DNA of 64,000 nt from an uncultured Ruminococcus sp. (GCA_902802985.1 CADCOE010000024.1:62001-126000), one strand, 5' to 3'. Positions 30,868-41,818 are shown, counted from the first letter of the stretch. Program-made: numbers and translations. Notes: a model not told the origin generated them from the sequence alone.

Positions 30868-33495
30868 ATGCAGTGGACAGGATTGAATGAACTGAGAGAA
30901 AAATACTTGTCTTTTTTTGAGTCAAAGGGACATCTTCGTCTTCCAAGCTTTCCTCTCATTCCTCAGAATGACAATAGCCTTCTCCTGATCAACTCGGGAA
31001 TGGCGCCAATGAAGAAATATTTTACAGGAGAAGTTACACCGCCCCGCAAGCGTGTTACTACTTGTCAGAAATGTATTCGTACTCCCGATATTGAACGAGT
31101 AGGTATTACCGCACGTCACGGTACCTTTTTTGAAATGCTGGGCAATTTTTCGTTTGGCGATTATTTTAAAATGGATGCTACCAAATGGGCGTGGGAATTT
31201 TGTACCGAAGTACTGGATCTTCCCGTTGATAAAATATGGGTGTCAATTTATGAAAATGATGACGAGGCATTTGAGATTTGGACAAAAAATATCGGTGTAT
31301 CACCGGATCACATTGTCAGACTTGGCAAGGAGGATAATTTCTGGGAACACGGTGAAGGTCCGTGCGGTCCGTGTACAGAACTGTATTTTGACCGTGGTGA
31401 AAAATACGGCTGCGGGAAGCCAACCTGTGGTGTGGGCTGTGACTGTGACAGATATGTAGAATTTTGGAACAATGTATTTTCACAGTTTGTCAGCGACGGT
31501 AAGGGCAATTATACTCCGATGGATCATCCGAATATTGATACGGGAATGGGTTTGGAAAGACTGGCTTGTATTTTACAAGGAGTGGATAATCTTTTCCTGG
31601 TAGATACCGTTCAGAATATTATGAAAAAAATCAGCGAACTGGTTGGCGTGAACTATGGGGAAAGTGAAAAGACAGATGTTTCTTTGAGAGTTATTACGGA
31701 CCATATCAGGAGTACTACCTTTATGATCGGTGACGGCGTAATGCCATCTAATGAAGGACGAGGTTATGTCCTCAGAAGACTGCTCAGACGTGCAGCACGT
31801 CACGGCAGACTGCTCGGTGTGAAAGACCCATTCCTCTATAAAGTAGTGGAAACCGTTATCAGTGAAAATCCTGCCTATCCCGAACTTGCCGAAAAGCGTG
31901 ATATTATCGTCAAAGTGATCAAGACAGAAGAAGAGTCTTTTGGACGTACACTTGATCAAGGTTTCGTGCTGCTGGATGAAATCATCAAAAAGTCAGAAAC
32001 CAATCGTATTTCCGGAGAGGATGCATTCAAACTGAATGATACTTTTGGCTTTCCGATTGATCTTATCAAAGAGGCAGCCGAAGAAAAAGGGATGATTGTC
32101 GATATTGACGGCTATAATGAACTGTTGAAAGAGCAGAAAATTCGTGCTAAAAATGCCCGCAAAAATGCAGGTGCAGATGCGTGGCTCAGTGATGCTGTCG
32201 ATTTCAGCGGCATTGAAAAAACGAATTTCGTTGGTTATATACAGCTTACTGCCGATGCAAAGATACTGGCGGTTGTCAAGGATGGAGAAAAGGTTACATT
32301 TGGCGGCACAGGAGATAACGTAGTAGTTGTTTTGGATACCACACCATTTTATGCAGAGAGCGGCGGACAAGTGGGTGATATAGGTGTGATCACTGCTAAA
32401 AACGCCAAGTTAAAGGTAGTTGACACTATTAAGGACAACAATAGTATTTATATGCACCGCTGCGAAATCACAGAAGGCACCATCGAAACAGGAGAAGCTG
32501 TCAAAGCTGAGGTAGATGCAGAAACTCGTTATGCTATTATGCGTAATCATACAGCAGCACATCTTTTGCAGGCAGCACTCAGAAGGGTTCTTGGTACGCA
32601 CGTTGAGCAGGCAGGACAGTTGGTAACATCCGATAAGCTGCGTTTTGACTTTACTAATTTTTCAGCACTATCACAGACAGAGCTGGCAGAAATTGAATCT
32701 CAGGTCAATACACAGATATTCAAAGGTATCGATGTCATTACTAAGGAAATGCCGGTTGAAGAAGCGAAAAAGCTGGGAGCAATGGCTTTGTTTGGTGAAA
32801 AGTATGGTGATATAGTGCGCGTTGTAATGGTTGACGAGTTTTCCAGAGAATTCTGTGGTGGTACACATATTAACAATACATCCAAAATCGGTCTGTTTAA
32901 AATTCAGAGCGAAGGGTCGGTAGCATCGGGCGTCAGAAGAATAGAAGCAGTGACTGGTTCTGGTGTATTGAAAATGCTGGACGCACAGTCCGATGTGATA
33001 GCTAATGCAATGAAAGTACTGAAAGCAACCAATGCCAACGATTTGGCATCGGTATGTGAACATACTGTTAATGAATTGAAAGAAAAAGATAAAGAAATTG
33101 AGAAGCTGACAGTTAAACTTTCAGCACTTAATATTGATAGCCTGATTGCTCAATCCCAGATGATCAACGGAATTAGAGTGATCAAGGGTAAATTTACCTC
33201 TACTAACAGTGAGACGCTTAAAACAATGTGCGACAGAGTGAACGATAAAGCACCCGATACAGTAGCTGTGTTGTTCGGTATTGACGGAGATAAGGCAAAC
33301 ATAGCCGTTGCCTGCGGTAAGGAAGCTCGGGCGATGGGAGCACACGCCGGAAAAATCATTAAACAGATCGCTGAGTTTGTCAGCGGAAGAGGCGGTGGAA
33401 AGCCTGAAAGAGCAATGGCAGGCGTAGGTGATATTACAAAGATTGATTTGGCACTGGACAAATCAGAAGAAACAGTACTTTCCTTTATCAAATAA
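30868..33495 (+). CDS. alaS: Alanyl-tRNA synthetase
   Basis: 875 residues. Class II core begins NELREKYLSFFESKGH and has ERVGITARHGTFFEMLGNFS and NIDTGMGLERLACILQG. The editing domain carries the zinc-site HxxxH in RNHTAAHLLQAAL and the Cys-x3-His in CGGTHINNTSK. The C-terminal DHHA1 domain ends in GRGGGKPERAMAGVG. It charges tRNA-Ala and clears mischarged Ser/Gly. ATG at 30868, behind AGGTGA, is used; GTG at 30859 falls inside that site. It is controlled by the T-box in front. Confidence 0.97.
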   Translation: MQWTGLNELREKYLSFFESKGHLRLPSFPLIPQNDNSLLLINSGMAPMKKYFTGEVTPPRKRVTTCQKCIRTPDIERVGITARHGTFFEMLGNFSFGDYFKMDATKWAWEFCTEVLDLPVDKIWVSIYENDDEAFEIWTKNIGVSPDHIVRLGKEDNFWEHGEGPCGPCTELYFDRGEKYGCGKPTCGVGCDCDRYVEFWNNVFSQFVSDGKGNYTPMDHPNIDTGMGLERLACILQGVDNLFLVDTVQNIMKKISELVGVNYGESEKTDVSLRVITDHIRSTTFMIGDGVMPSNEGRGYVLRRLLRRAARHGRLLGVKDPFLYKVVETVISENPAYPELAEKRDIIVKVIKTEEESFGRTLDQGFVLLDEIIKKSETNRISGEDAFKLNDTFGFPIDLIKEAAEEKGMIVDIDGYNELLKEQKIRAKNARKNAGADAWLSDAVDFSGIEKTNFVGYIQLTADAKILAVVKDGEKVTFGGTGDNVVVVLDTTPFYAESGGQVGDIGVITAKNAKLKVVDTIKDNNSIYMHRCEITEGTIETGEAVKAEVDAETRYAIMRNHTAAHLLQAALRRVLGTHVEQAGQLVTSDKLRFDFTNFSALSQTELAEIESQVNTQIFKGIDVITKEMPVEEAKKLGAMALFGEKYGDIVRVVMVDEFSREFCGGTHINNTSKIGLFKIQSEGSVASGVRRIEAVTGSGVLKMLDAQSDVIANAMKVLKATNANDLASVCEHTVNELKEKDKEIEKLTVKLSALNIDSLIAQSQMINGIRVIKGKFTSTNSETLKTMCDRVNDKAPDTVAVLFGIDGDKANIAVACGKEARAMGAHAGKIIKQIAEFVSGRGGGKPERAMAGVGDITKIDLALDKSEETVLSFIK

Positions 33496-33504
33496 TATTA
33501 ACTC

Positions 33505-33545
33505 AAAAAGACGCTTTACAGGTACTTCCCTGTAAGCGTCTTTTA
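33505..33545 (+). terminator. Terminator after alaS
   Basis: AAAAGACGCTTTACAGG pairs with CCTGTAAGCGTCTTTT with one bulged T. Confidence 0.88.
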
Positions 33546-33849
33546 ATAATGACAGAAAACAGAAATTGTTTTGTATATCTTTGGTGTTCGGAGTGTAATA
33601 AAATTTTCATTTTTGAAAGATATTGCTTCTCATTATGCATAATAGAAGAGATAAAGGGCGAATTTGGTATTATATATGGAATTTTTATAAATATTTTATT
33701 CAAATCTATTGATTTTTTACTATAAGTTGATTATAATAAATGAAATTGAACGATTTTTTACATTGTTCATTACCTAAACAATGCTGTTTTATGGATAGAA
33801 TATCTATTTCTTGACAGCTGACGTAAAATGAAATAGGGAGGGAGATAAT
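33546..33849. other. AT-rich region upstream of the V-ATPase operon
   Basis: About 300 bases with no gene. It holds the operon promoter (33709-33737) and one short inverted repeat (ACATTGTT to AACAATG, about 33760-33783) in the presumed leader. Otherwise I see nothing I can support. Confidence 0.6.
33709..33737 (+). promoter_or_regulatory. Sigma-A promoter of the V-ATPase operon
   Basis: TTGATT (33709-33714), 17 bases, TATAAT (33732-33737). The leader would be about 105 bases. Confidence 0.7.
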
Positions 33850-34164
33850 GTGGCAAGCGACTTTATAAACGCCGTTTTGAAAACGGAAGAAGAGTGTAGG
33901 CAAAAGGAAACCGAGGCACGAAAACAAGCAGAGGAAAAAAAGCTGAGAGCGAAAATAGACTCTGCCCAAATATTATCCGAAGCTCACAGGCAGGTTGAAA
34001 AAATGCTTGCGGATGATAAGGCAGCCATATCTGAAAGTACCCGAATTCGCTTTGAAAAGGACAGAAAAAAAATGGAAGCCGAATGCAGAAAAATTTCCGA
34101 AAAAGCCGAAAAAAATCTGGAAAGAGTAACTCTGCTGGCCGTAGAAGCTCTTGTTCAAAAATAA
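33850..34164 (+). CDS. ntpF: V-type ATP synthase peripheral stalk subunit (G/H, NtpF-like)
   Basis: 104 residues, almost entirely charged coiled coil (KTEEECRQKETEARKQAEEK, then QVEKMLADDKAAISEST). With subunit E it forms the peripheral stalk that holds the A/B head. GTG at 33850 has GGGAGGGAG in front. As first gene of the operon it takes the position of ntpF in E. hirae. Confidence 0.82.
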   Translation: MASDFINAVLKTEEECRQKETEARKQAEEKKLRAKIDSAQILSEAHRQVEKMLADDKAAISESTRIRFEKDRKKMEAECRKISEKAEKNLERVTLLAVEALVQK

Positions 34165-34197
34165 GCAGTATTATCCGAAAAGTGTGGTGATGATAAT

Positions 34198-36189
34198 TTG
34201 GCCAAACTAAAAATGAAATCTGTCAGAATAATTGCCCTCAAAAAAGACAGAAAGAAAATTTTGGAACATTTGCAAAATAACTCACTGGTTCATATTAGGA
34301 GTATAGAAGAACCCAAAATAGGTTTTGTCAGGACAGACACATCGGCACAAATTCAACAATTTGAAAAAAATGAAGTTGTTACCGAGCAGGCATTAAAGAT
34401 ATTGGATAAGATCGCTCCCACCAAAAAGGGATTGTTGGCATCCTTTAAGGGAAAAAGAGAGATTGTTTCGGAAGATATTCAGGAAATAGCAGTGAATTCT
34501 GCTAAAATCATTGGTATCTGCAATAAGATTATCTCTCTGGAAAAACAAATAGCAGATATTGCTGCCGAAAGAGTAAGGATCAAAGCCCTGCTGACACAGC
34601 TTGAGCCGTGGGAAAAGCTTGATATACCGATGAATACAGGTGATACAGCCTCTACAGCAATTTTAATCGGAACTTTTCCAAAAATGTATGACGAAGTTTC
34701 TTTGGCGAAAACACTGGCACAGAGTGAACCGGATTTGATATATGAAGCCGAATTTCTTTATGCTTCTTCTAATCTTACCTGTGCTGTTATCTATGTTCCC
34801 AAAAACCACAAAGAGTTGGCAGAAAACGCTTTGAGAACAATCGGTTTTACACGACCGTTAAATCCGACTTCTAAAACACCTAAAGTGAAAGTGAAAAAAC
34901 TTTGTGAAAAAGATAAGGGACTAGTTCAGAAAAGTGAAAAAACTATTGAAAAGATGAAAAGTTATGCTAAATACAGAGATGCCATTGGTGACACGCAAGA
35001 TTATTTTCATTTCCGAACGGAAAAATACAGAGTGATCGCTACATTGGATCAATCGGAGCATATCTTCATTCTTTATGGATATATTCCGGAGGAAGATTGC
35101 GGAAAACTTGACAAAATATGCAATAAGGCAGCTGAATGTATTGTGGAGTACGAAGAAGCGGGGGAAGATGCTCCCGTTAAACTGAAAAACAATGCGTTTA
35201 CGGAACCTGCGGAGAGCATCGTAACAATGTATTCTCCACCTTCTCACGAAGACATTGATCCGACACCGATACTGGCATTTTTCTTCTATTTATTTTTTGG
35301 AATGATGTTTTCTGATGCGGGATACGGTGTGTTGATGGTAATAGCAACAACAATATTGCTTAAAGTATGGAAGCCCGATAAAAAAATGTACAACAACCTG
35401 AAACTATTTCAATACTGCGGCTATTTTACTGTATTTTGGGGATTGGTATTCGGCAGTATTTTCGGAGATGCTCCGGCTGTTTTATATAAAATGGTTACCG
35501 GCAACGCAATTACAATGCAGCAGCTTTTGCCGTGGCCTACGCTGGACACGCAAAAAGATGCTCTAACCATTATGATTATGTCTATCGGATTTGGTTTGAT
35601 ACACATTCTTGTAGGAATGGCGTGTAAGTTTTATGTCTGTATTAAAAATAAAAAATATGCAGAAGCATTTTTTGATACCGGTTTATGGATGACGATGTTG
35701 ATTGGCTTTGCCGTACTTGCAGCAGGTATGGCAGCTGGTGAATTGATGATGAATATTGGTATGGTTATAGTGGCAGCATCAGCGGTTGGATTGATTTTGA
35801 CGCAGGGCAGAAGCAAGAAAGGAATTTTCGGTAAGCTGATAGGAGGTATTGCCTCATTATATGATATTACCAGTTATATCAGTGATTTGCTCAGTTATTC
35901 CCGATTGCTGGCACTGGGGCTGACCACGGGTGTTATGGCACAAGTGTTCAATATGCTTTCTACGCTGATGGGTACGGGTGTGTTGGGAATTATCTATATG
36001 ATTGTCATTTTCCTTGTTGGTCATGCAATCACGATAGGATTGAACGCACTCGGCTCTTATGTCCATACAATGCGGCTGCAATATGTAGAAATGTTCAGTA
36101 AATTTTATGACGGCGGCGGCAAACTGTTTGAACCGTTTTCGCTGAGCAGTAAGAACTTTAAAATTAAAAATAATGATAATGATGATTAA
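34198..36189 (+). CDS. ntpI: V-type ATP synthase subunit I (a-subunit)
   Basis: 663 residues. The N-terminal ~340 are a cytoplasmic coiled-coil arm. The C-terminal half has about eight membrane helices, beginning TPILAFFFYLFFGMMFSDAG. The essential arginine of the ion channel is R569 in LLSYSRLLALGLTTGVMAQV. It forms the ion half-channels against the K ring. Start is TTG at 34198 behind GGTGATG. ntpK follows with an 18-base offset. Confidence 0.94.
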   Translation: MAKLKMKSVRIIALKKDRKKILEHLQNNSLVHIRSIEEPKIGFVRTDTSAQIQQFEKNEVVTEQALKILDKIAPTKKGLLASFKGKREIVSEDIQEIAVNSAKIIGICNKIISLEKQIADIAAERVRIKALLTQLEPWEKLDIPMNTGDTASTAILIGTFPKMYDEVSLAKTLAQSEPDLIYEAEFLYASSNLTCAVIYVPKNHKELAENALRTIGFTRPLNPTSKTPKVKVKKLCEKDKGLVQKSEKTIEKMKSYAKYRDAIGDTQDYFHFRTEKYRVIATLDQSEHIFILYGYIPEEDCGKLDKICNKAAECIVEYEEAGEDAPVKLKNNAFTEPAESIVTMYSPPSHEDIDPTPILAFFFYLFFGMMFSDAGYGVLMVIATTILLKVWKPDKKMYNNLKLFQYCGYFTVFWGLVFGSIFGDAPAVLYKMVTGNAITMQQLLPWPTLDTQKDALTIMIMSIGFGLIHILVGMACKFYVCIKNKKYAEAFFDTGLWMTMLIGFAVLAAGMAAGELMMNIGMVIVAASAVGLILTQGRSKKGIFGKLIGGIASLYDITSYISDLLSYSRLLALGLTTGVMAQVFNMLSTLMGTGVLGIIYMIVIFLVGHAITIGLNALGSYVHTMRLQYVEMFSKFYDGGGKLFEPFSLSSKNFKIKNNDNDD

Positions 36190-36206
36190 TGTTGGAGGTT
36201 AATATT

Positions 36207-36680
36207 ATGAACGGAATGATTTTTGCGATTTTGGCAGCAACAATAGCAACGGTATTTGCCGGTATTGGTTCGGCAAAGGGGGTAGGCAGTGCCGCACAGA
36301 CATCGATGGGTGTTCTTTCGGAAGATTCGTCTATGTTTGGTAAAATGTTGGTACTAACACTCCTTCCTGGCACACAGGGACTTTATGGATTTATCGTAGG
36401 CTTTTTGATTATGATCAACTGTGGTATTCTCGGCGGAGAAGCTCCCACTGTTATGCAGGGTCTTTCCTATGTAGCAGCATCGCTTGCCATCGGAATAGGC
36501 GGTATGATCTCAGGTTTTGCACAAGGCAAGGCAGCAGTATCAGGTATATCAATGTGTGCAAAAGATGAAAAGAATTTCTCCAAAGCGATGGTATCGATCA
36601 CTCTTGTAGAAATTTATGCACTTCTTGCCTTTATTGTTTCACTTCTTATGGTTATTTCCATTCCCGGAATCAAGATGTAA
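36207..36680 (+). CDS. ntpK: V-type ATP synthase subunit K (rotor ring)
   Basis: 157 residues, four membrane helices as two fused hairpins. The ion-binding Glu is E135 in TLVEIYALLAF. LLPGTQGLYGF supplies L53, T56 and Q57, and FAQGKAAVSG supplies Q106. These correspond to L61, T64, Q65, Q110 and E139, which hold sodium in the E. hirae K ring (numbers from memory). Sodium coupling is therefore the prediction. ATG 36207 follows TTGGAGG; the upstream ATG at 36189 lies ahead of that site. Confidence 0.95.
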   Translation: MNGMIFAILAATIATVFAGIGSAKGVGSAAQTSMGVLSEDSSMFGKMLVLTLLPGTQGLYGFIVGFLIMINCGILGGEAPTVMQGLSYVAASLAIGIGGMISGFAQGKAAVSGISMCAKDEKNFSKAMVSITLVEIYALLAFIVSLLMVISIPGIKM

Positions 36681-36720
36681 TGAAGGGTTGATCTGAAACT
36701 GTAACAAAGGTGGGAAACAA

Positions 36721-37305
36721 ATGAGCAGCGGTGATAAAATATTGTCGGTGATACGACAAGAAAGTGAAGAAAAAATAGCCGTCATTACTGCCGATGCAGA
36801 TAAAGTGTATACTGAAATGACACAGGAAGCCAAAAAGCAGGCAGAAGAAATACGTCACGGCGGTGAACATAAAATAGAATTGCAGGCAGAAAACCTTTTG
36901 AAGGCTTATAAAAGCAAAGCAGAGTTAGAACGGCGAAACGCTGTTTTAAAAGCAAAAAGAAATGAGATCGAAAAAGCAATTCGGCATATTCACGATTATA
37001 TGCTTGCTTTGGAAGACAAAAAATATTTTGAACTGGTAATGAAGTTTGCATCGTCACTGGCAGAAAAGAACGGAACCGTATATTTTAATTCTCGTGATTT
37101 AAAAAGGCTGCCGAAGGATATTGTAAAGAAATTTTCCGACTGTGGAGTGAAAGTGCAAGTAGCGGAGAAGCCGTGTGATGATATTGATGGAGGTTTTATC
37201 CTCCGAAACGGCGATATAGAGGAAAATATGAGTTTTTCCTCTATCCTTATAGAAAAACGTGAAGAATTGGAAGATATGATAAGCCGTGAGCTTTTTAAGG
37301 ATTAA
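36721..37305 (+). CDS. ntpE: V-type ATP synthase subunit E
   Basis: 194 residues. A long N-terminal coiled coil (residues ~10-95; EEKIAVITADADKVYTEMTQ, EIRHGGEHKIELQAEN) leads to a C-terminal globular head with GGFILRNGDIEENMSFSSIL. This is the usual subunit E layout; it pairs with the first operon gene in the peripheral stalk. AAGGTGGG is in front of the ATG. Confidence 0.9.
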   Translation: MSSGDKILSVIRQESEEKIAVITADADKVYTEMTQEAKKQAEEIRHGGEHKIELQAENLLKAYKSKAELERRNAVLKAKRNEIEKAIRHIHDYMLALEDKKYFELVMKFASSLAEKNGTVYFNSRDLKRLPKDIVKKFSDCGVKVQVAEKPCDDIDGGFILRNGDIEENMSFSSILIEKREELEDMISRELFKD

Positions 37306-37317
37306 GGGGGAATTTGT

Positions 37318-38289
37318 ATGGTTTTATCGTATGAATTTTCTATAGGATCCGTTCGCGTCAAAGAAAAAAATCTCTTGTCATTGGCTGATTATGAGCAGAT
37401 GCTGAATTTCAAAAGTAAGTCGGAGTTGCTGCGTTTTTTGAAAGATAAGGGTTATGGTGAGGGGGAAACATTAGATGAGATCCTCGACAGCAACAGAGAA
37501 AAAATGTGGAGATACATTAAAAGCACCGCTCCGGATTTTTCGATTTTTGATCCCTTCTTTTTGCAAAATGACAATCATAATCTGAAAACGGTCTTAAAGG
37601 GTTTGATGTATGAAAAAGATTATACCGATCTCATCATCGCTCCCTACACGATCAAGCCTGAGGAAATGAAAAAAGCGATTGAAAACAAGAAATTTTCTGT
37701 TCTTCCGGAATGGCTTGCTCCTTCGGCAGAAGAAGCCTATCAACTTCTTGCACAAACACGAGATGCACGCCTGAGCGATGCCGTGCTGGACAGAGCAGTG
37801 CTTGAAAAAATGAATGTAGAATCCAAGAAATCCAAATCAGATTTTTTGACTCGTTATTTCAATACAGTGATATTTTATGCTAATATCAAAATAGCACTGC
37901 GGGCTGCCAGACTCAAACCGTCAAAGCAGTTTCTGGATATTGCTTTGTGTGACTGTGAGCGGTTTGATAAAGATATGGTCATCACAAAAACGTTAATGGG
38001 AAACGAGGTGCTGCTAAAATATCTGGAAAAGGTGGATGCTTATGATTGCCAAAAAGCGATAAAGCATTATACCGAAAAGTCAGAAGAACTTGAAAAATTT
38101 GTTGATAATAAATTGATGGCACTCGCTAAACAGGAGTGCAAACTGACCAGTGAAGGGGCAGAACCCTTATTTGGCTATTATACGGGCTGTGAATATGAAA
38201 GAAAAGCCATTCATATGATTGCAAGCGGCATCGTGACACAGACTCCCCCCGAACAAATCAGAGAAAGGCTGCGTGATATTTATGGTTAA
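37318..38289 (+). CDS. ntpC: V-type ATP synthase subunit C
   Basis: 323 residues, all helical, with the subunit C/d pattern of three related helical thirds. It sits under the central shaft and contacts the K ring. The last codons (ERLRDIYG) overlap the start of the next gene. AGGGGGAA precedes ATG 37318. The family is poorly conserved; position between E and F is a large part of the evidence. Confidence 0.88.
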   Translation: MVLSYEFSIGSVRVKEKNLLSLADYEQMLNFKSKSELLRFLKDKGYGEGETLDEILDSNREKMWRYIKSTAPDFSIFDPFFLQNDNHNLKTVLKGLMYEKDYTDLIIAPYTIKPEEMKKAIENKKFSVLPEWLAPSAEEAYQLLAQTRDARLSDAVLDRAVLEKMNVESKKSKSDFLTRYFNTVIFYANIKIALRAARLKPSKQFLDIALCDCERFDKDMVITKTLMGNEVLLKYLEKVDAYDCQKAIKHYTEKSEELEKFVDNKLMALAKQECKLTSEGAEPLFGYYTGCEYERKAIHMIASGIVTQTPPEQIRERLRDIYG

Positions 38290-38602
38290 GAATATTGCTA
38301 TCATAGGGGACAGCGAAAGCGTCAAAGGTTTTGGTGCAGTAGGAATAGATGCTTTTGTTTGCGACGAAATTGAAAGTGCCGTTTCTCTTTTTAAAAAAGT
38401 GACAAATCAAGAAAGATATGCTGTTATTTTTATGACAGAGGAAATTTTTTCAGCAGCACAAAGAGAGATTAACAAATTGACGGAAATGACTGTACCTGCT
38501 GTTATCCCACTTCCGGGAGCAAGGGGAAATAATGGTATCGGCTCAAAACGTCTTTCAGCATTTGTGGAACAGGCAGTAGGTTCGGATATATTATTTAAGT
38601 AA
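38282..38602 (+). CDS. ntpG: V-type ATP synthase subunit F
   Basis: 106 residues with the small Rossmann-like fold of subunit F (MVKNIAIIGDSESVKGFGAV, YAVIFMTEEIF, VIPLPGARGN). It belongs to the central shaft with subunit D. ATG at 38282 overlaps the end of ntpC by eight bases. A GTG at 38273 is possible but less typical. In E. hirae the gene is called ntpG. Confidence 0.9.
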   Translation: MVKNIAIIGDSESVKGFGAVGIDAFVCDEIESAVSLFKKVTNQERYAVIFMTEEIFSAAQREINKLTEMTVPAVIPLPGARGNNGIGSKRLSAFVEQAVGSDILFK

Positions 38603-38661
38603 TCATAAAGCGTTAAAGATCAATGCTTGAGAAATCAACATTAATTAAAGAGGTGTGAAAT

Positions 38662-40428
38662 TTGACAAGCGGAATAATCACAAAAGTGGCTGGTCCTTTG
38701 GTCATCGCAGAGGGAATGCGGGATGCTAATATGTTTGACGTGGTCAGGGTAAGTAAACAACGACTGATAGGTGAGATTATTGAGATACACGGAGATAAGG
38801 CATCTATACAGGTATATGAAGAAACCTCCGGTCTTGGACCGGGGGAAGAGGTAGAATCAACAGGTGCTCCACTTTCTGTAGAGCTCGGGCCTGGCCTGAT
38901 TGGAGCTATCTACGATGGAATACAGCGTCCGCTGAATGAAATTATGAAGGTGGCAGGGAACAATCTGACCCGAGGGGTAGAAGTGCCTTCCCTTGACCAT
39001 CAGAAGAAATGGCATTTTAAGCCTTGTGTCAAGCAAGGTGATAAAGTAGTATCGGGAGATGTGATCGGTACTGTTCAAGAAACAAATGCAGTTCTTCATA
39101 AAATTCTTGTTCCCGATAAAATCAGCGGAGTCATTGAAAAGATCGCAGAAGGGGACTATACAGTGGATGATACGATTGTTGTCATAGAAAACAATGGTAA
39201 AAGTCAAGCGATTACTATGGCAACAAAATGGCCTGTGCGTGTCGGAAGACCATATAAAAGAAAATTGTCACCCGATATTTTGTTAACTACGGGTCAGCGT
39301 ACAATAGATACTCTTTTCCCGATCGCCAAAGGTGGTGTTGCCGCCGTACCGGGACCGTTTGGCTCCGGTAAGACGGTTGTTCAGCATCAGCTGGCAAAAT
39401 GGGCATCTGCTGATATTATTGTATATATCGGATGTGGTGAACGTGGCAACGAAATGACAGACGTACTGAATGAGTTTCCTGAATTGAAAGACCCCAGAAC
39501 AGGTAATTCATTGATGGAGAGAACAGTATTGATTGCCAATACCTCCGATATGCCTGTTGCAGCACGGGAAGCGTCGATTTATACAGGTATTACCATAGCG
39601 GAATATTTCAGAGATATGGGATACACCGTGGCACTGATGGCTGACTCTACATCACGTTGGGCAGAGGCACTCCGTGAAATGTCAGGCCGATTGGAAGAAA
39701 TGCCCGGTGAAGAAGGGTACCCGGCTTATCTGGGAAGCCGTCTGGCACAATTTTATGAAAGAGCAGGGCGTGTGATCGTCAATGGTACAGGAAACATAGA
39801 GGGTGCTTTGTCAGTAATTGGAGCAGTATCTCCTCCCGGCGGTGATATTTCCGAACCTGTTTCTCAGGCGACTTTGAGAATTGTAAAAGTATTCTGGGGA
39901 CTGGATGCCAGTCTTGCTTATAAACGTCATTTTCCGGCAATTAACTGGTTAACAAGCTATTCTTTGTACACCGATCAGCTGGAACAATGGTATAAAGAGA
40001 ACGCTTCGGAAGACTTTATGGAACTGAGAGGAAGATTGATGCGGCTGTTACAGGACGAAGCCGAATTGCAGGAAATCGTCAATCTGGTAGGTATGGATGC
40101 TTTGTCGGCAACTGACCGCTTAAAACTGGAAACCTCCAGAGCAATCAGAGAAGATTATCTGCATCAGAATGCATTTGATTCCGTTGACACATACACCTCC
40201 CTCAAAAAACAGGTACTGATGATGAGAGCTATTCTTCTTTGCTATGATAAATCGATCGAAGCTTTGGAAAAAGGAGCCAATGTTGATTTGCTGGTTGGTA
40301 TGCTGGTGCGTGAAAGAATTGGCAGACTGAAATATGAAGAAGAAGAAACCGCAGAAAGTGAGTTCGAGTCAATCTGTGCTATTTTGAATAAGGAAGTCAA
40401 GGATGTTGTTGAAAGGAGTGAGGGCTGA
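38662..40428 (+). CDS. ntpA: V-type ATP synthase catalytic subunit A
   Basis: 588 residues. P-loop GPFGSGKT at 231-238, the A-subunit bulge region ([20 protein letters not shown]), and the catalytic stretch [13 protein letters not shown]. Also [20 protein letters not shown] and [14 protein letters not shown]. It hydrolyses or makes ATP in the soluble head. Start TTG 38662 with AGAGGTG. Its stop overlaps the start of ntpB by one base. Confidence 0.97.
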   Translation: MTSGIITKVAGPLVIAEGMRDANMFDVVRVSKQRLIGEIIEIHGDKASIQVYEETSGLGPGEEVESTGAPLSVELGPGLIGAIYDGIQRPLNEIMKVAGNNLTRGVEVPSLDHQKKWHFKPCVKQGDKVVSGDVIGTVQETNAVLHKILVPDKISGVIEKIAEGDYTVDDTIVVIENNGKSQAITMATKWPVRVGRPYKRKLSPDILLTTGQRTIDTLFPIAKGGVAAVPGPFGSGKTVVQHQLAKWASADIIVYIGCGERGNEMTDVLNEFPELKDPRTGNSLMERTVLIANTSDMPVAAREASIYTGITIAEYFRDMGYTVALMADSTSRWAEALREMSGRLEEMPGEEGYPAYLGSRLAQFYERAGRVIVNGTGNIEGALSVIGAVSPPGGDISEPVSQATLRIVKVFWGLDASLAYKRHFPAINWLTSYSLYTDQLEQWYKENASEDFMELRGRLMRLLQDEAELQEIVNLVGMDALSATDRLKLETSRAIREDYLHQNAFDSVDTYTSLKKQVLMMRAILLCYDKSIEALEKGANVDLLVGMLVRERIGRLKYEEEETAESEFESICAILNKEVKDVVERSEG

Positions 40429-41801
40429 TGCCCAAGGAATATCGAACGATACGTGAGGTTGCGGGACCTCTGATGATGGTAACAGATGTAGAAGGGGTTA
40501 CCTATAACGAGCTTGGTGAAATAGAGCTTCCCAACGGAGAAATACGCCGATGTCAGGTGCTTGAAATCGACGGTTCCAATGCTCTTGTTCAGCTTTTCGA
40601 TTCAGCAGCGGGTATCAATCTGGCACAATCAAAGGTCAGATTTATCGGAAAATCAATGGAGCTTCCCGTATCGGGCGATATGCTTTCCAGAGTTTTTGAC
40701 GGACTCGGCAATCCTATCGATGGTGGTCCGGCGATTATTCCCGAAAAAAGACTGGATATTAACGGAACACCGATGAATCCGGCTGCCAGAGATTATCCTC
40801 AGGAATTTATACAAACAGGTATTTCAGCGATCGACGGTTTGAATACCTTGGTAAGAGGACAAAAACTGCCGATTTTCTCTGCATCAGGTCTGCCCCACGC
40901 GCAACTTGCGGCACAAATCGCCAGACAGGCAGCTGTCAGAGGAAAAGATGAACAATTTGCGGTGGTATTTGCGGCGATGGGTATTACCTACGAAGAGTCG
41001 GATTACTTTGTTCAGTCATTCAAAGAAACAGGAGCGATTGACAGAACCGTAATGTTTGTCAATCTTGCTAATGACCCGGCGATCGAGCGAATTGCAACAC
41101 CAAGAATGGCGCTTACAGCGGCCGAATATCTTGCTTTTGATATGCAGATGCACGTTCTGGTCATTATGACAGACATCACCAACTATGCTGATGCATTGCG
41201 TGAAGTATCGGCGGCAAGAAAAGAAGTTCCCGGCAGAAGAGGTTATCCCGGCTATATGTATACCAATCTTGCTACGCTTTATGAACGGGCCGGCAGACAA
41301 AAGGGTAAAAGCGGTTCTATCACACTCATTCCCATTCTCACGATGCCCGAAGATGACAAAACGCACCCCATTCCCGACCTTACAGGCTATATCACAGAGG
41401 GACAGATTATTTTGAGCCGTGAATTATATAGAAAAGGCATTACTCCGCCTATTGATGTTCTTCCGTCTTTGTCCCGACTAAAGGATAAGGGGATCGGAAA
41501 AGGCAGAACAAGAGAAGATCACGCAGCAACAATGAACCAGCTCTTCTCCGCCTATGCCCGTGGAAAAGATGCGAGAGAATTGATGATAGTACTTGGTGAG
41601 GCGGCATTAACGGACATTGATAAAAAATATGCTGAATTCGCCGAAGCATTTGAGAAGGAATATGTTTCTCAGGGTTATAGCGCTAATCGTGCGATCGAGG
41701 AAACACTGAATATTGGCTGGAAACTTCTGCATATTCTTCCCAGAAGTGAATTGAAGAGAATTAAAGATGATATGCTGGACGAGTACTATGGAAAACAATA
41801 A
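40428..41801 (+). CDS. ntpB: V-type ATP synthase regulatory subunit B
   Basis: 457 residues. The nucleotide-binding fold lacks a true P-loop, as in all B subunits ([20 protein letters not shown]). Other family segments are [35 protein letters not shown], and [22 protein letters not shown]. It alternates with A in the head. ATG overlaps the ntpA stop; GAAAGGAG lies within the ntpA end. Confidence 0.97.
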   Translation: MPKEYRTIREVAGPLMMVTDVEGVTYNELGEIELPNGEIRRCQVLEIDGSNALVQLFDSAAGINLAQSKVRFIGKSMELPVSGDMLSRVFDGLGNPIDGGPAIIPEKRLDINGTPMNPAARDYPQEFIQTGISAIDGLNTLVRGQKLPIFSASGLPHAQLAAQIARQAAVRGKDEQFAVVFAAMGITYEESDYFVQSFKETGAIDRTVMFVNLANDPAIERIATPRMALTAAEYLAFDMQMHVLVIMTDITNYADALREVSAARKEVPGRRGYPGYMYTNLATLYERAGRQKGKSGSITLIPILTMPEDDKTHPIPDLTGYITEGQIILSRELYRKGITPPIDVLPSLSRLKDKGIGKGRTREDHAATMNQLFSAYARGKDARELMIVLGEAALTDIDKKYAEFAEAFEKEYVSQGYSANRAIEETLNIGWKLLHILPRSELKRIKDDMLDEYYGKQ

Positions 41802-41818
41802 AGTCGGGAGGTCATACG

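Noticed and set aside
30591-30890. Open frame of 99 codons before alaS
   Set aside because: It lies across the T-box, its terminator and the alaS start, and has no ribosome site.
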